In this document: positions 23,792 through 35,610 of the stretch, in pieces
How positions within the stretch are numbered: the stretch's first letter is position 1
How the letters are laid out: each line of letters opens with the position of its first letter
From: Alitta virens
Lineage: Eukaryota > Annelida > Polychaeta > Phyllodocida > Nereididae
NCBI GenBank assembly: GCA_932294295.1
Contig: OW028580.1
Span: 24,166,975 to 24,230,974, forward strand
Direction: 5' to 3'
Length of the DNA: 64,000 nucleotides
Notes under the pieces: generated by a model
Seen by the model: only the letters and a program-made list of their open reading frames with translations
Database searches by the model: none
What the model was told of the DNA's origin: nothing
Made by a program: the position numbers and the translations under genes

Positions 23792-24016
23792 TCAGTCAGT
23801 AAGCACATATTCTGCAACATTGTCCACTTCATGGATTTTTCTAGTGTCTAAAAAGACTGCTTTTATCACTGAAAGCACGTAGACACACTTTGCATGTAAA
23901 TGGTCTTTCTCCAGTGTGTATTCTCATATGTCTCTGCAACGCAGATGTTTTCCTGAATGACTTGCCACAAGATGGACAATCCAAGAAATTCCAGTAGAAA
24001 TGTCTTGTATTATCAT
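23792..24016 (-). pseudogene. Z28: zinc-finger exon broken by a frameshift
   Basis: The reading frame runs 57 residues (opening DNTRHFYW, finger 1 at 13-33 with helix K,S,A,R, finger 2 from 41) and hits TAG at 23841-23843 directly after the first histidine of finger 2 (SLFRH). Compared with neighbours two bases are missing there; the remaining tail (IHEVDNVAEYV-like) is still readable in another frame down to 23792. Finger 2 therefore lacks its last ligand. AATAAA on the minus strand at 23752-23757 and 23632-23637. A recent loss, or a one-finger product. Confidence 0.8.
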
Positions 24017-24199
24017 CTGAAGAAAACCAGTGAGAAAGGAGTTAACAAGTGTCTCAAATTCAGACTACGGACTAATATCACACATTCCACACACACCATG
24101 GATGCTTTCAAATTTACACAGAATTCTTCAATAATATTGTCAATTCCTGTGCATTAATACCACAATGATGCAGTCAGCAAGTTAGCACACGAGACTGAT

Positions 24200-24410
24200 C
24201 AATCTGTTAAACTCACAGCGACAACCAACTCGATGAACGTTGCAGAACTGTACAGATCAGTGATGTCCAGCAGACAATAAGGGCACTGCAGTAATGCCCA
24301 TGTCACACTAGCAGTTCTCAGAAAAGATATGGAGGGTTTGCTCGAACCCACAACCAGCCAGTTTGCAGGTGTACACTTTAGCCATTGAGCCAAGACATCA
24401 GACATGAGAG
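24200..24410 (-). mobile_element. tRNA-derived SINE-like element
   Basis: Read on the minus strand there is an A-box-like TGGCTCAATGGC (24381-24392) and a B-box-like GGTTCGAGCAAA (24337-24348), spaced about as in a tRNA gene. A 130-base non-tRNA body follows toward 24200. It does not fold into a convincing tRNA (the sequence before the A box and after the B box does not pair), so a SINE is more likely than a tRNA gene. It lies between Z28 and Z29. Confidence 0.6.
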
Positions 24411-24735
24411 AACTTCAATAGAGGCTCAAGCAAAAGTCACCACAAGAATTATCTCATGCAACACCGATAAGCTGAAGTCCCACTACTACACCATGCTGTG
24501 ATTGATGTTAACTTTTTTATAAAGAAATATAATCCACACTAGAAAAATTACTATTAATACATTTATTGGTACACTTTACAACAACTTATTCCATTTTATA
24601 ATTCATAATAACAATATTCCACAAAATCGTAAAAGAAATCATTGTTAAGTGTTGGGTGATCCAGAATTCAAAATGAACATTTCTTGGCAAGCTAGTACAA
24701 TAAATTCACATCATCCCTCACCTTATGATTTATCA

Positions 24736-24992
24736 CTATTTAAACCCAATACCTCCGCTGGTATGTAGAAAGTCATGGACATTATCATCTATCTTGTGGA
24801 TGTTTCTCAAGTGTTTAATAATGTTGCTCCTGTCACTGAAAGTCTTCTCACAAATTTTGCACAAAAATGGTTTTTCTCCAGTGTGGACTCTCATGTGCTT
24901 TCGCAAGTCCGCCTCACTGGCACATGTCCGTCCACAAAGGGCACAACGCCATCTCTTTTGAACCCCTGGTCCTAAACTTCTCGCCAAAGGAC
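24736..24992 (-). CDS. Z29: two-finger C2H2 terminal exon
   Basis: 84 residues, opening PLARSLGPG. Fingers at 16-36 (helix S,A,D,K) and 44-65 (D,S,N,K), linker HTGEKPF. Tail KIDDNVHDFLHTSGGIGFK. Finger 1 ([10 protein letters not shown]) resembles Z32; finger 2 resembles the Z9-Z22 group, so the exon may combine two lineages. AATAAA on the minus strand at 24562-24567. Confidence 0.9.
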
Positions 24993-25340
24993 CTGAAGAA
25001 AACCAGTGAGGCAGTTTTATAATTGTTTATTGTACTTACTATTAACACTGAATCTGTAAAAACTGAATAGAAGCAAAAGATGAAGTTGTGAAAAGAATAT
25101 AAATTTATCAGCCAAACGGACTATACACTGTATAAGCCCTGTCGCTTTGTCAGAACAAGTTTTCATCTGATTTTTCTCTTCTTTTTTTTTCCCCTTTAAT
25201 GAATTAGGCCCACCATTCTTTGTTGCAAAGAATAAAGATTTTCTAGAGGCATTTGACTGTGACTCTTTTCCATAAATCAGCTTTTGTCAGGCATTATACT
25301 GTAATTGGAAATACCACTGTACTGATAATATGTCAAACTT

Positions 25341-25606
25341 CTAGAAATTTGATGCTCTCTGGTAATCACTGATATCTTTCAGTTCGTGAACACGTCTCAG
25401 GTGGGTGTACAAATGACTACTTTGTGTAAAACTCTTCACACATATCTGGCACACATAAGGCCTTTCTCCAGTGTGGATTCTCATATGCTTTCGCAAGTTA
25501 GCTTCACTTGCTGATTTCTGGCCACAAAGCGAGCACTGAAATCTCTCGTCTGGTGAACACAGCACAGCGCTCGATCCTAGCCTTCCTATACTTCGCTCCC
25601 TGGAAC
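25341..25606 (-). CDS. Z30: two-finger C2H2 terminal exon, sister of Z32
   Basis: 87 residues, opening [16 protein letters not shown]. Fingers at 24-44 (helix S,A,N,K) and 52-73 (Q,S,H,T), linker HTGERPY. Tail [20 protein letters not shown] on the minus strand at 25026-25031. The 24993-25340 gap shares AGCATTATACTGTAATT-like sequence with the Z32 flank. Confidence 0.9.
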
Positions 25607-25682
25607 CTGAAGAAAAGCAGGGAGGTGTCAATTTAGCAGAATGTCACTGAACTGACAATATTCAATACTATTAAGTAGTATA

Positions 25683-25860
25683 CAGGGCTCGAAATAAGTC
25701 GAGAACGATCGTTCAGGTTACCATAATTTCTTTTCACGCGAACAGACTGCCATTCGCGACAAAATGCGTCAAATTTTTCGGTAACAACAGTAGGTTACCA
25801 GATCAATATTCATGGTAACCGGAAAGCAGGTTACCATGTTGAACCTTATTTCGAGCCCTG
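25683..25860. mobile_element. 178-bp inverted-repeat element (MITE)
   Basis: Perfect 16-base terminal inverted repeats: CAGGGCTCGAAATAAG at 25683-25698 and its complement at 25845-25860. Inner GGTTACCAT/ATGGTAACC motifs add further dyad symmetry. No coding capacity. Ends starting CAGGG fit hAT-type non-autonomous elements, but the flanking bases do not give a clean 8-base target duplication. It lies in the 25607-26515 gap between Z30 and Z31. Confidence 0.85.
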
Positions 25861-26515
25861 AGTAAATCAACAACAGTGAACCTAGGCCAGCTTAGGTATA
25901 ACTTAGCACCTCTTATAATATATTCTTATTATTGATAACTTTCATAAAAATATTCCATGACGATCTTCCACGAATAGATTCTTTGAAATTCTCCCATGAC
26001 ATTATTCTGTAGACAATCTAACTCAAATCTGTACCATGTGAATATCATTGAAAATAATTCCTCAATACATTTTATGTATCAATCTTCACAAGTTGCTTAA
26101 AATAAAACTTCTATGATGAATCTTTATTGTGCCACTTTGATGAATACTAAATATTAGTAGCACAATATTGAATACTAAATAGTAGTAATGTAATAATAGT
26201 CAAATGCCCTCCAAATGGCAATTTCGTTTTCATGATAGGACATATCGCTATTCACAACATAATTGAGAAATGGAGTCCAAACTATTTATTAATCCAAGAT
26301 TAAAAGACACTTGCCACACTTGACCGTTGCCTTAATCTACAAATCAAACTGCGGAGCATATATCATTCTGAAAGTAATGCATTCCACTTAACACTAAACT
26401 TGATACACTCAGTAAACATAATCTGTCCACTATAATGCTTGAACTATAATATGCAAATTAATAAAAATGAGTATAGCCTTTGTCATCAATATATTAAACG
26501 GTACTTAGACAAATG

Positions 26516-26757
26516 TTACTTTTTAGTGATTGACTTATGTACAAGACGAATATGCCTGTACAAACTGTTCACATGTCTGAAAGTCCGGTGGCAAACATGA
26601 CACGAAAATGGTGTTTCACCAGTGTGGACTCTCATATGCACTTCCAGATTACATTTACTACCAGAAACATGGCCGCAGAGACCACACACTGCCATTTTGC
26701 CAGGTTCTTGTTGTCTTACATCCGACACTTGACGTACTCGATGCATCTGAGCATAAC
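26516..26757 (-). CDS. Z31: two-finger C2H2 terminal exon
   Basis: 79 residues, opening YAQMHRVRQ. Fingers at 24-44 (helix S,C,N,V) and 52-73 (H,N,S,R), linker HTGETPF, an ETP variant shared with the Z33-Z41 group. It stops soon after finger 2 (KSITKK) and has no DYV tail. AATAAA on the minus strand at 26285-26290 and 26123-26128. Confidence 0.9.
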
Positions 26758-27109
26758 CTGAAGAAAATAACAGAGTGAGAAATGTAAATTTGTCCAATTT
26801 CATCATGCTCTTGCAGACTATTGAAGTAACCATGCAGAACTTTGTAGTTCATCAACATATAACTCCTGAAGCCACGTGTATAATTGAGTAAAACAAATCC
26901 AATTCTCAGGGATTAGCAATAATACAATAAGCCATGTTAAATCTGCAAGAACATCTTATCCGAGTTATTTTCACAAATTTGGTCCAGTGCTCTTTGTTGA
27001 AAAGAATTAAGATTTTCCAGAAGCCATAGACAATGACATATATCCATAAACCAGTTTTTAGTGAAGCATTATACTGTAATTTGATATACCATAAAAATAT
27101 GTCAAACTT

Positions 27110-27375
27110 CTAGATATTTGATGCTTTCAGGTAATCACTGATATCGTTCAATCTGTGAATTTGCCTCAGGTGTGTGTACAAATGACTAGTTTGTGTGAAT
27201 CCCTTCTGACACAATTGACACCTATAAGGCCTTTCTCCAGTGTGGACTCTCATGTGCTTTCGCAAGTCAGCTTCACTGGCAGACGCCTGGCCACAAAGCG
27301 AGCACTGATATTTCTTGTCTGGTAAACACAGCACAGTGCTTGATCCTAGCCTTCCTACACTTAGCTCCCTGGGAC
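27110..27375 (-). CDS. Z32: two-finger C2H2 terminal exon, sister of Z30
   Basis: 87 residues, opening [16 protein letters not shown]. Fingers at 24-44 (helix S,A,D,K) and 52-73 (Q,S,H,T). Tail [14 protein letters not shown]. Acceptor GCTGCTTTCAG differs from the usual TTCTTCAG. The 26758-27109 gap has no AATAAA but repeats the Z30 downstream block. Confidence 0.9.
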
Positions 27376-28402
27376 CTGAAAGCAGCAAGCAGGGAGGTTT
27401 GGATTTAGATAAATGTAACTGAAACTATTCAGCAAATAAATTGCTGCCAATTACTATAAGTAAGCAGCAAGTCTACAGCAGTTGTGTGGCATAAGTTTCT
27501 CCTGTAATCTCTTCTCATCTTCTATAAAATACTGTGACATTTGGTGCGATCACAGGCATTGAACCATTCACCTTGAACTAATAATTGCTTTAACTCCAGC
27601 TTACTGTTATATTTTATATTGCTATGCAAGTTAATGAAATAAAAACTTCTAAAATTTAAATTGAAATTTTTTATACATCATTGGATGACAAGCAGCAGCT
27701 TGAGAACGTTCCTGGATTCCACAAAATGGTCCTTAATCCCCCCTGGAAATCATATGCCTTTCAATGGGCAGTTTATTTCTCAGAAAAGTTGCATTGAATA
27801 ACGTTATGATAAATGCACATCTTTCTCACAATAAGTTTGAAACAGTTTCTTTTATTCAAGTAATAACTCAAAAGTCATTAGCGGAAATGAAAAGCAAAAA
27901 TGCAATAAATCTTCTATGGTTGAATAAACTCCTTACAATTGAAGCTTGGACACTTGTCAAGTAAAAGTTATGATCCACGACTAAATACTCCAGGCAAAGC
28001 ACTTCATAAGAGTCTGAGAAACGGTAGATTTGGATAATCTAGCCATACTTAAGACTGAAGGACCTACACAGTACGCAGGCAATATATGCTTTGACATTCA
28101 CCCAATCATGCCAACCAAATTGTCAGCCGGACAACCATTTTTAACCACAGGGTTTTCCGTCGGACAACCACTTCATAACCCACTGTACGTGATGCTGCCT
28201 TCACCCTGCAGACAGTGGCGCCTCACTTACGTAGTGGCAGCTCTTGGAACTTATTTGGAGCTTTAAAAAAATCAGATGTCATATCGATGAACTATGTATG
28301 TGTTGGTGTTTTTTATTATCGTTTTTCTGGGTGTTTTCATGACCACTCCAGAACACCTTGTTTCGAACACTGCGAGTGATATAAAAAAACCAGCACCCTT
28401 TA

Positions 28403-28720
<318 letters not shown>

Positions 28721-28976
28721 TCATAACTTATATCCGAAGTCTTTCCATTCTCAAGACTGATGTTTCTGTATGGTTATTTTTTAAATAAATAACTGCATTT
28801 CTTGTATGCCAATTAATACCACAACAAAGATTTCAATTGTGAAAGTTTTTATTATATTTTTCTGTAGCAAAAACGCAACGAGAGAACAACTATGTACAAC
28901 TGCGGTAAAGAACAAAGCCGCAGAATTTTATAATCACAGAATAATGCCAAATGCATTTTCTGGTACAAAAGAACTA

Positions 28977-29200
28977 CTAATTAGTAAGTTTGTGCACACC
29001 CCTCATATGTCTATACAAGCTGCTACAGTGGTTAAAATTTCTTTGGCAAACTTGGCAAGAGTATGGTGTTTCTCCAGTATGGATTCTCATATGTGCTTGC
29101 AATTTTGCTGGTCTGTCAAAAGCCTTGTCACAAAGAATACACAAAAATGACTTCCGATTTCCAGATTGCTTGATTGATAGTTGACTAACTTGTGTAGGAC
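28977..29200 (-). CDS. Z34: two-finger C2H2 terminal exon (DRP group)
   Basis: 73 residues, opening PTQVSQLSIKQSG. Fingers at 20-40 (helix R,A,K,A; CILCDK, where the others have CGK) and 48-69 (H,S,S,R), linker HTGETPY, tail KLTN. AATAAA on the minus strand at 28848-28853. Acceptor TTCGCTTCAG is shared with Z35, Z37 and Z38. Confidence 0.9.
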
Positions 29201-29518
29201 CTGAAGCGAACAAGTTTTAAGTTAGAGCCAAGGAAATGACCACAAATTGCAAAATAAATTAAGACTAAGAAAATAAAGGACAATGCCAGTATTGTCAATA
29301 ACCACCAATATGTTAGTAACCAAGAAGATGCCTCACAATCTAGCAACCTTTCTCAAGAAAATCCTTTAAGAAGCAAGTAGCAGAATCTCAAAAAAACATT
29401 TTTTTTAATATTTTCAATTATCTGTTAACTTTACTAACTACAGCAGAGTAACAGATGTGACCCAGGTTGGTAGGTCATCAAAATACTTTGCCAGCTTGAA
29501 TATGTCAGCAAAGAACCA

Positions 29519-29742
29519 TTAGTGTTCAAGTTTGTGCACACCCCTCATATGTCTATATAAGCTGCTGGAGCGGTTAAAACGCCTTTGGCAAATTGGGCAA
29601 GAGTAGGGCGTTTCTCCAGTGTGAATTCTCATATGGGCTTGTAAATTTGTTGGTCGGTCAAAAGCCTTGCCACAAAGATTACACAGAAATGTCTTTGAAG
29701 TTCCAAATTGCTTGATTAATTGTTGACTAATTTGTACAGGAT
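29519..29742 (-). CDS. Z35: two-finger C2H2 terminal exon (DRP group)
   Basis: 73 residues, opening PVQISQQLIKQFG. Fingers at 20-40 (helix R,T,N,A) and 48-69 (R,S,S,R), linker HTGETPY, tail KLEH. The 29201-29518 gap holds no AATAAA; it shares blocks (AACAGATGTGACC, TCAGCAAAGAACCATTAGTG) with other gaps of this group. Confidence 0.9.
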
Positions 29743-30106
29743 CTGAAGCGAAAAAGTTTTTTTTTTTTAATTTAGAGCCAAGGCAATGACCAAATACAGT
29801 ATTGCAAAAACTTATCAGTAAGAAAATCAACTACTGATACTTATGACATTAGTTTCCAAGAACATGTTAGTAAGATTTTGCCTCACAACCTTGGAACCTC
29901 TAGAAAACATCTTTTAAAGAAGCAAGCAGCAGAGACATTTTGAAAATATAATGTAAAGAACAGCTCTCTGACACCATATCATAGTCCATCCTCTTTATTT
30001 TTTAGTAACCTTAAGTAATTTACTAACTACAACAGAGAAACAGATGTGACCTCAGTAGGTAGGTCATCAAAACACTTTGCCGGCTTACATTTATCAGCAA
30101 AAACCA

Positions 30107-30346
<240 letters not shown>

Positions 30347-30596
30347 TTAATTTAGAGCCAAGGCAATGACTAAATATTGCAATATGTAAGAACATAACAA
30401 ACCTAACCTTGTTACCAAAACTATGCTTAACCCCTCGCATTTCTTCAAATTTTTTCAAAGAAGTACGCAGCGGAATCTCAGGAAAAACATTTTGAAAATA
30501 TGCACAATAACAGCCTAACACCATTTAACAACAGAGCAAGCTATGTGAACTCAAGAGAGTGAATCATCATAAAACTTACATATCAGCAAAGAACCA

Positions 30597-30820
30597 TTAG
30601 TGTTCAAGTTTGTGCACACCCCTCATATGTCTATACAAGCTGCTGCACTGGTTAAAACACCTTTGGCAAACTTGGCAAGAGTATGGCATTTCTCCAGTGT
30701 GGATTCTCATATGGGTCTGTAATTTTGCTGTTCCGTCAAAAGCCTTGCCACAAAGATTACACAAAAATGTATTCCGATTTCCAGATTGCTTGATTGACTG
30801 TTGACAAATTTTTACAGCAC
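30597..30820 (-). CDS. Z37: two-finger C2H2 terminal exon (DRP group)
   Basis: 73 residues, opening AVKICQQSIKQSG. Fingers at 20-40 (helix G,A,K,T, with FDGTAK replacing FDRPAK) and 48-69 (Q,S,S,R; FNQC), linker HTGEMPY, tail KLEH. Flanking sequence below it is almost the same as below Z40. No AATAAA in 30328-30596. Confidence 0.9.
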
Positions 30821-31020
30821 CTGAAGCGAAGAAGTTTGTTTCATTTAGAGCCAAGGCAATGACTAAATATTGCAAATAACTTTAGAGTAAGAAAATCAAC
30901 AACTTAACACTTATGACTTAAGTTACAAGGAATTGGTTAGTAAAGAATGTGCCTCAAAACCTTGCAACCTTTTCTCAAAAAACTAGTTTTCAAAGAAGTA
31001 ACAGGGAGACATTTTGAGAG

Positions 31021-31350
31021 AAGGTACCGGACTTGCAAATCCGTTCTCAGTTTAAGTGGCAGGTGTCATTGCTTTGCCATGGCCTCATTGGCCGTTTCAC
31101 GTCCACGTCCCCTAATACTGTGCATTCCATGGCCTACTACGCTGATTCCTGCTGCTTGAGATGAGAAGGCAATTCCCAGCATGGAGTTCTATTAAAATAG
31201 AGATATTATTGAAGGTAAAATTATGTTGTTTTACTGTCTGTAGACTGTTAAGGAGTGAGGGGTTGTGTTCAGTGTTCGATCGGACAGAAGTCCACAGCCT
31301 TCTCTTTTCTCTAAACTCTGTGCGCCGTAGTTCGGTAAGTGCTTGTGCTG
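31021..31350. other. Unexplained insertion in a duplicated spacer
   Basis: Sister spacers run from a GACATTTTGA block directly into CGCCATATCATATTCC (see 31863-31915). Here about 330 bases of GC-richer sequence separate the two. No terminal repeats were recognised. A minus-strand open frame runs through it (31112-31375) without similarity I can name. It could be a transposon fragment or a piece of another gene. Confidence 0.5.
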
Positions 31351-31475
31351 ACGCCATATCATATTCCATCCTCATTATTTTCAGTTAACTACTATCTACA
31401 ACATAGCAACAGATGTGACTCCAGTAGGCAAGTCATCAAACACTTTGCCTGCTTGAATATGTCAGCAAATAACTA

Positions 31476-31699
31476 TTAATGTTCAAGTTTGTGCACACGC
31501 TTCATATGTCTATACAAGTTGCTGGAGCGGTTAAAACGCCTTTGGCAAACTTGGCAAGAGTAGGGCGTTTCTCCAGTGTGAATTCTCATATGTGCTTGTA
31601 ATTTTGCTGGTCTGTCAAAAGCCTTGCCACAAAGATTACACAAAAATGTCTTCCGATTTCCAGATTGCATGATTGATAGTTGACAATCTTGTACAGGAC
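31476..31699 (-). CDS. Z38: two-finger C2H2 terminal exon (DRP group)
   Basis: 73 residues, opening [13 protein letters not shown]. Fingers at 20-40 (helix R,A,K,A, as in Z34) and 48-69 (R,S,N,R; HMKRVH), linker HTGETPY, tail KLEH. The gap to Z37 contains the insertion at 31021-31350. Confidence 0.9.
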
Positions 31700-32041
31700 C
31701 TGAAGCGAACAAGTTGGTTTAATTTAAAGGCAATGACTAAATACAGTATTGCAACAACTTAACAGTAAGAAAATCAACTACTGATACTAATGACATTAGT
31801 TCCCAAGAATGTTAGCAAGATTATTCCTCATAACCTCGCCACAGAAACAAGCAGCAGAGAGACATTTTGAAAATATGATGTGAACAACAGCTCTCTGACG
31901 CCATATCATATTCCATCCTGATTTTTTTTTATATTATCGGTTAACTTCAGTTATAACAAACTACAACAACAAAACAGATGTGACCCCAGTAGGTAGGTCA
32001 TCAAAACACTTTGCCAGCTTGCATATATCAGCAAAAAACCA

Positions 32042-32262
32042 TTAGTGTTCAAGTTTGTGCACAAGCTTCATATGTCTATACAAGTTGCTGGAGCGGTTAA
32101 AATTTCTTTGGCAAACTTGGCAAGAGAATGGTGTTTCTCCAGTGTGGGTTCTCATATGTGCTTGTAATGCTGATGGCCAGTCAAATGCCTTGCCACAAAA
32201 ACACGGAAATGTCTTCGAAGTTCCAGATTGCTTGAATAATTGTTGCCTAATTTGTACAGGAC
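32042..32262 (-). CDS. Z39: terminal exon with a CXC first finger, sister of Z36
   Basis: 72 residues, opening [13 protein letters not shown]. Finger 1 at 20-39 has the same CFC spacing and FDWPSAL helix as Z36; finger 2 at 47-68 (R,S,N,R), tail KLEH. Exon and about 80 bases of upstream intron (32284-32365 against 30349-30430) are nearly identical to Z36, so the unusual finger was copied. Two surviving copies argue against simple decay. Confidence 0.88.
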
Positions 32263-32535
32263 CTGAAGCAAACAAGTTTGTTTAATTTAGAGCCAAGGCA
32301 ATGACTAAATATTGCAATATGTAAGAACATAACAAACCTAACCTTGTTACCAAAACTATGCTTAACAACCTTGCACCCTTTCTTCAACATTTTTTAAAGA
32401 AGTACGCAGCAGAATCTCAGGAAAAACATTCTGAAAATATGCACAACAACAGCCAAACACCATTGAACAACAGAGCAAGCTATGTGAACTCAAGTGGGTG
32501 ACTTATCAAAAAACTGACATATCAGCAAAAAACCA

Positions 32536-32765
32536 TTAGTGTTCAAGTTTGTGCACACCCCTCATATGTCTATACAAGCTGCTGGAGCGGTTAAAACGCC
32601 TTTGGCAAACTCGGCAAGAGTATGGTGTTTCTCCAGTGTGGATTCTCATATGGGCTTGTAATGCCGATGGTCTGACAAAAGCCGTGCTACAAAAATTACA
32701 CAAAAATGGCTTCCGAGTTCCAGATTGCTTGATTAATTGTTGGGCAGGCCTAACTTGTGCAGGAC
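32536..32765 (-). CDS. Z40: two-finger C2H2 terminal exon (DRP group)
   Basis: 75 residues, opening PAQVRPAQQLIKQ with two extra residues before finger 1. Fingers at 22-42 (CNFCSTAFVRP, helix R,S,A,A; the normal GK is replaced by ST) and 50-71 (R,S,S,R), tail KLEH. No AATAAA in 32263-32535. Confidence 0.9.
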
Positions 32766-33056
32766 CTGAAGCAAACAAGTTCGTTTATTTTAGAAATAGA
32801 GCAACAACTGAATTGCAGACTTGTATGAGTAAGAAAATCAACAAACATTAGCAATTTTTCAAAGAAGTAACACAGAAGCATCAAGAAAGACATTTTGAAC
32901 ATAACGGTATTAACAATGGCAATCTCTACTGACAGTCAGACACCATGTCAATTGCATCCAGACTATTTTCAATACTGTCACCTTTTCAGCTTACCACAAT
33001 CAAGCAAGATATGTGAACTAAGTCCACAATTTATTGAATCTTTCACTTGCGCAAAA

Positions 33057-33280
33057 TTAGTTATGCTCGTTTCTGTGCACATTTCTCATATGTTTATAGT
33101 AATTGCTGCTGTGATTGAAACGTTTTTGACAAATATGGCATGCATATGGCGTTTCACCAGTGTGGATTCTCATGTGCACTTGTAAATTAGCTGGTCTGTC
33201 AAATATTTTGCCACAAAGAAAGCATGGCACACACTTTTGGGTTCCACGGAGTTTGGTTTCATATCTTCTACTTCCAGTAT
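33057..33280 (-). CDS. Z41: two-finger C2H2 terminal exon (DRP group)
   Basis: 73 residues with no ATG before the fingers; opens TGSRRYETK. Extra cysteines at 16 precede finger 1 (19-39, helix R,A,N,V). Finger 2 at 47-68 (H,S,N,K) has the SSNYYKH helix shared with Z42. Linker HTGETPY, tail RNEHN. AATAAA on the minus strand at 33030-33035, 22 nt past the stop. Confidence 0.9.
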
Positions 33281-33807
33281 CTGAAGAGAAGAAGTAGGTC
33301 TAGGTTATGAGTGGATAAGAAGTTTCCTTAGAATCTGCACCAACTGCATCATGTACAAGTGCCGAAATATCAACACACAACAAATAACCAAAATAATGGT
33401 TTCACTTCAGTGGGTTGCTTAGTGTTTGTTGAAGAGCCTATCACACAGTCATACGCAAATTTGCCGATTAAACAAGCTCTATTGCTTACAAATCAACCTG
33501 GATTTAAATGCAATTATAAACGGCAAGCTGTGTACATACATGGTTAGTTAACTGGCCGTAATAGCTAACTAACAAATGAGGTTTTCTGACAACTTAACAA
33601 ATCCATCAAAAAGCAACAAGGAGACTGGAAACACTTTGAACCAGTTATTAATCCAGTCTGCCATGATTTTAACTTTTCTGCTTGTGCACCGTTTAGACCA
33701 CCGACAGCCAAACTAACAAGAGATATCTACAACTACACCAAAGATAGCCCAAGCACTATTATTAATAGTCTTGATTGTTCCTATACAGAACACAGAGAAA
33801 TGAAAGT

Positions 33808-34040
33808 TCAGCGTTCAGGTTCTATCTTGTGAACGACTCTCATATGTTTATAGTAATTGCTGCTGTTATTAAAACGCCTGTGACAGATCTGACATGAATA
33901 AGGCTTTTCACCAGTATGAACTCTCACATGCACTTGCAATTTTGCTGGCCGGTCAAAAGCTTTCCCACAAAGGAAACAAAAAAAATGTTTTCCAGAACCA
34001 GGTAGTTGGGCGTCCTGTCCTCGATTTGCTTGTACAGGAC
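33808..34040 (-). CDS. Z42: two-finger C2H2 terminal exon (DRP group)
   Basis: 76 residues, opening [11 protein letters not shown]. Fingers at 21-41 (helix R,A,K,V) and 49-70 (N,S,N,K), linker HTGEKPY, tail KIEPER. Marks the 5' limit of the DRP group. The 33281-33807 gap has no feature I can name. Confidence 0.9.
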
Positions 34041-34679
34041 CTGAAGAAAACAATTTGGCCAATTTAGTTCAGAGCAGTTCACTCCCTAAGTATAAGTAAA
34101 CTAACTGCTAGCAGATACCAGTTCATGCAAATTCACTGACAAAGTGAAGATTACACCATTTGATGGCGAACATGCCAATACTGACATATTAACCACATTT
34201 CAGATCAAGACATCCACCAAGTAAACAACCAAAGAAGCACAGAGCTCTTTGTAATCATTAGTAGTACATCTACTTTTCTTAATTCTTAATACATGTTATA
34301 TATGAAACACAATGAGTCACTTCAAAGAAACAACAGCTCTCAATTCTCGAAGTTTTATTAGCGAATCACGAATGCCACTCAAGTGTACCAAAAATTTACT
34401 ACGAACATCAATCAGAAACTCTAACCAATAACCAACATTAAATATCATGTAGACCCTTGACAGAATATAGCTCTTACTTCTTCAGGTTTTATTAATGACT
34501 TTCACTCAGTTAAACCACAACAGCACTACAAACATCTTTCAGAAATCAAATGTAACCAATAACCCTTGTTCAAAATAATGTCTTCTAAATACTCCACATA
34601 CAGTGTATACATCACATATAGCGACACGATTAATCTAATTAGTCCTTGAAGTCCTGGTTTAAGTAATGTGACTGAGAAA

Positions 34680-34945
34680 TCAGAGCTGGTTCATCCTTAC
34701 ATGGTCTGTGACGTTACTGATATTATGCATTGTCCTGAGATGTCTGAAGAGATTGCTTTTGTCATTGAAACTCTTCTGACAGATTTGGCATGCGAATGGC
34801 TTTTCTCCAGTGTGGATTCTCATGTGTTTCTGCAAGTTAGCAACACTCGCACAAGCCCTCCCACATAAAGGACAGCACCGTTTGTTTTCAGACCCGGAAG
34901 AGCTGCACTGCGCTCCACCTGACACTGAACTTCCAATCCAAGGAC
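34680..34945 (-). CDS. Z43: two-finger C2H2 terminal exon
   Basis: 87 residues, opening [10 protein letters not shown]. Fingers at 24-44 (helix S,A,N,K) and 52-73 (D,S,N,R), linker HTGEKPF. Tail [14 protein letters not shown]. It combines a CAS-type first finger (as Z29) with an NDKS second finger. AATAAA on the minus strand at 34488-34493 and 34354-34359. The 34041-34679 gap is plain. Confidence 0.9.
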
Positions 34946-35371
34946 CTGAAGAAAACCAGCAATTTTGAGACTTTTAGCATGACAAATTAACTACCATTTT
35001 CAGCTCACTTTAAAATTTTAGCTGTAATCTACACTGATCTTTCTCTCAGCTAGAGATTTTTTCTACAACAGATCTTATGTGCTCACAATTGTACTAACAG
35101 TTTATGTTATGCAAATAACACAAATAAGAGCACTAGCAACATTTCACAAGATCTTATGCACAGCACTACACTGAAGTAATGAATACAAATCCTAATTGGA
35201 ACTCTCATGAACAGCCATGAGCACTAAGAAATCAAATCTACACACTAGTTTCAAATGAAATCTACACTAATTTCAAAAGAAATCAAAGATGTCTCTTGTA
35301 GTAGGTTTTATTGACGTTGATTATGTGTATACATTTACCTTAAGTACCCTAACCATGTCAAGGATGCCCTG

Positions 35372-35610
35372 CTAGAAGAAATCTGTATTGGAAAGATTAT
35401 GAATATTTCTCATGTGTCTATACATATGGCTTGCTTGGGTGAAAGTCTTCTTACAAGCTGGGCATGCAAAAGGCCTTTCTCCAGTGTGGGTTCTCATGTG
35501 CTTACGCAGATTCGCAGCACTTGAGCTTTTTTTGCCACACAGAGAGCATCGAAATCTATTATTGTGATCATTTTCATCCAAAACCATCCCAAGATTGCCA
35601 GCCCAAGTAT
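35372..35610 (-). CDS. Z44: two-finger C2H2 terminal exon
   Basis: 78 residues, opening TWAGNLGMV. Fingers at 21-41 (helix S,A,N,K) and 49-70 (Q,S,H,R; CPAC), linker HTGERPF, tail NLSNTDFF. AATAAA on the minus strand at 35307-35312, 60 nt past the stop. The 34946-35371 gap is otherwise empty. Confidence 0.9.

Noticed and set aside
24330..24395. tRNA gene on the minus strand
   Set aside because: A- and B-box-like words are present, but acceptor and anticodon stems do not pair; called a SINE instead.
28806..29150. 114-codon open frame on the plus strand, and many like it opposite finger exons
   Set aside because: These run antisense through the conserved HTGE(K/R)P coding stretch, which is open in several frames; there is no independent support.
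31112..31375. 87-codon minus-strand frame
   Set aside because: It spans the edge of a spacer insertion, has no recognisable domain and no acceptor in phase.
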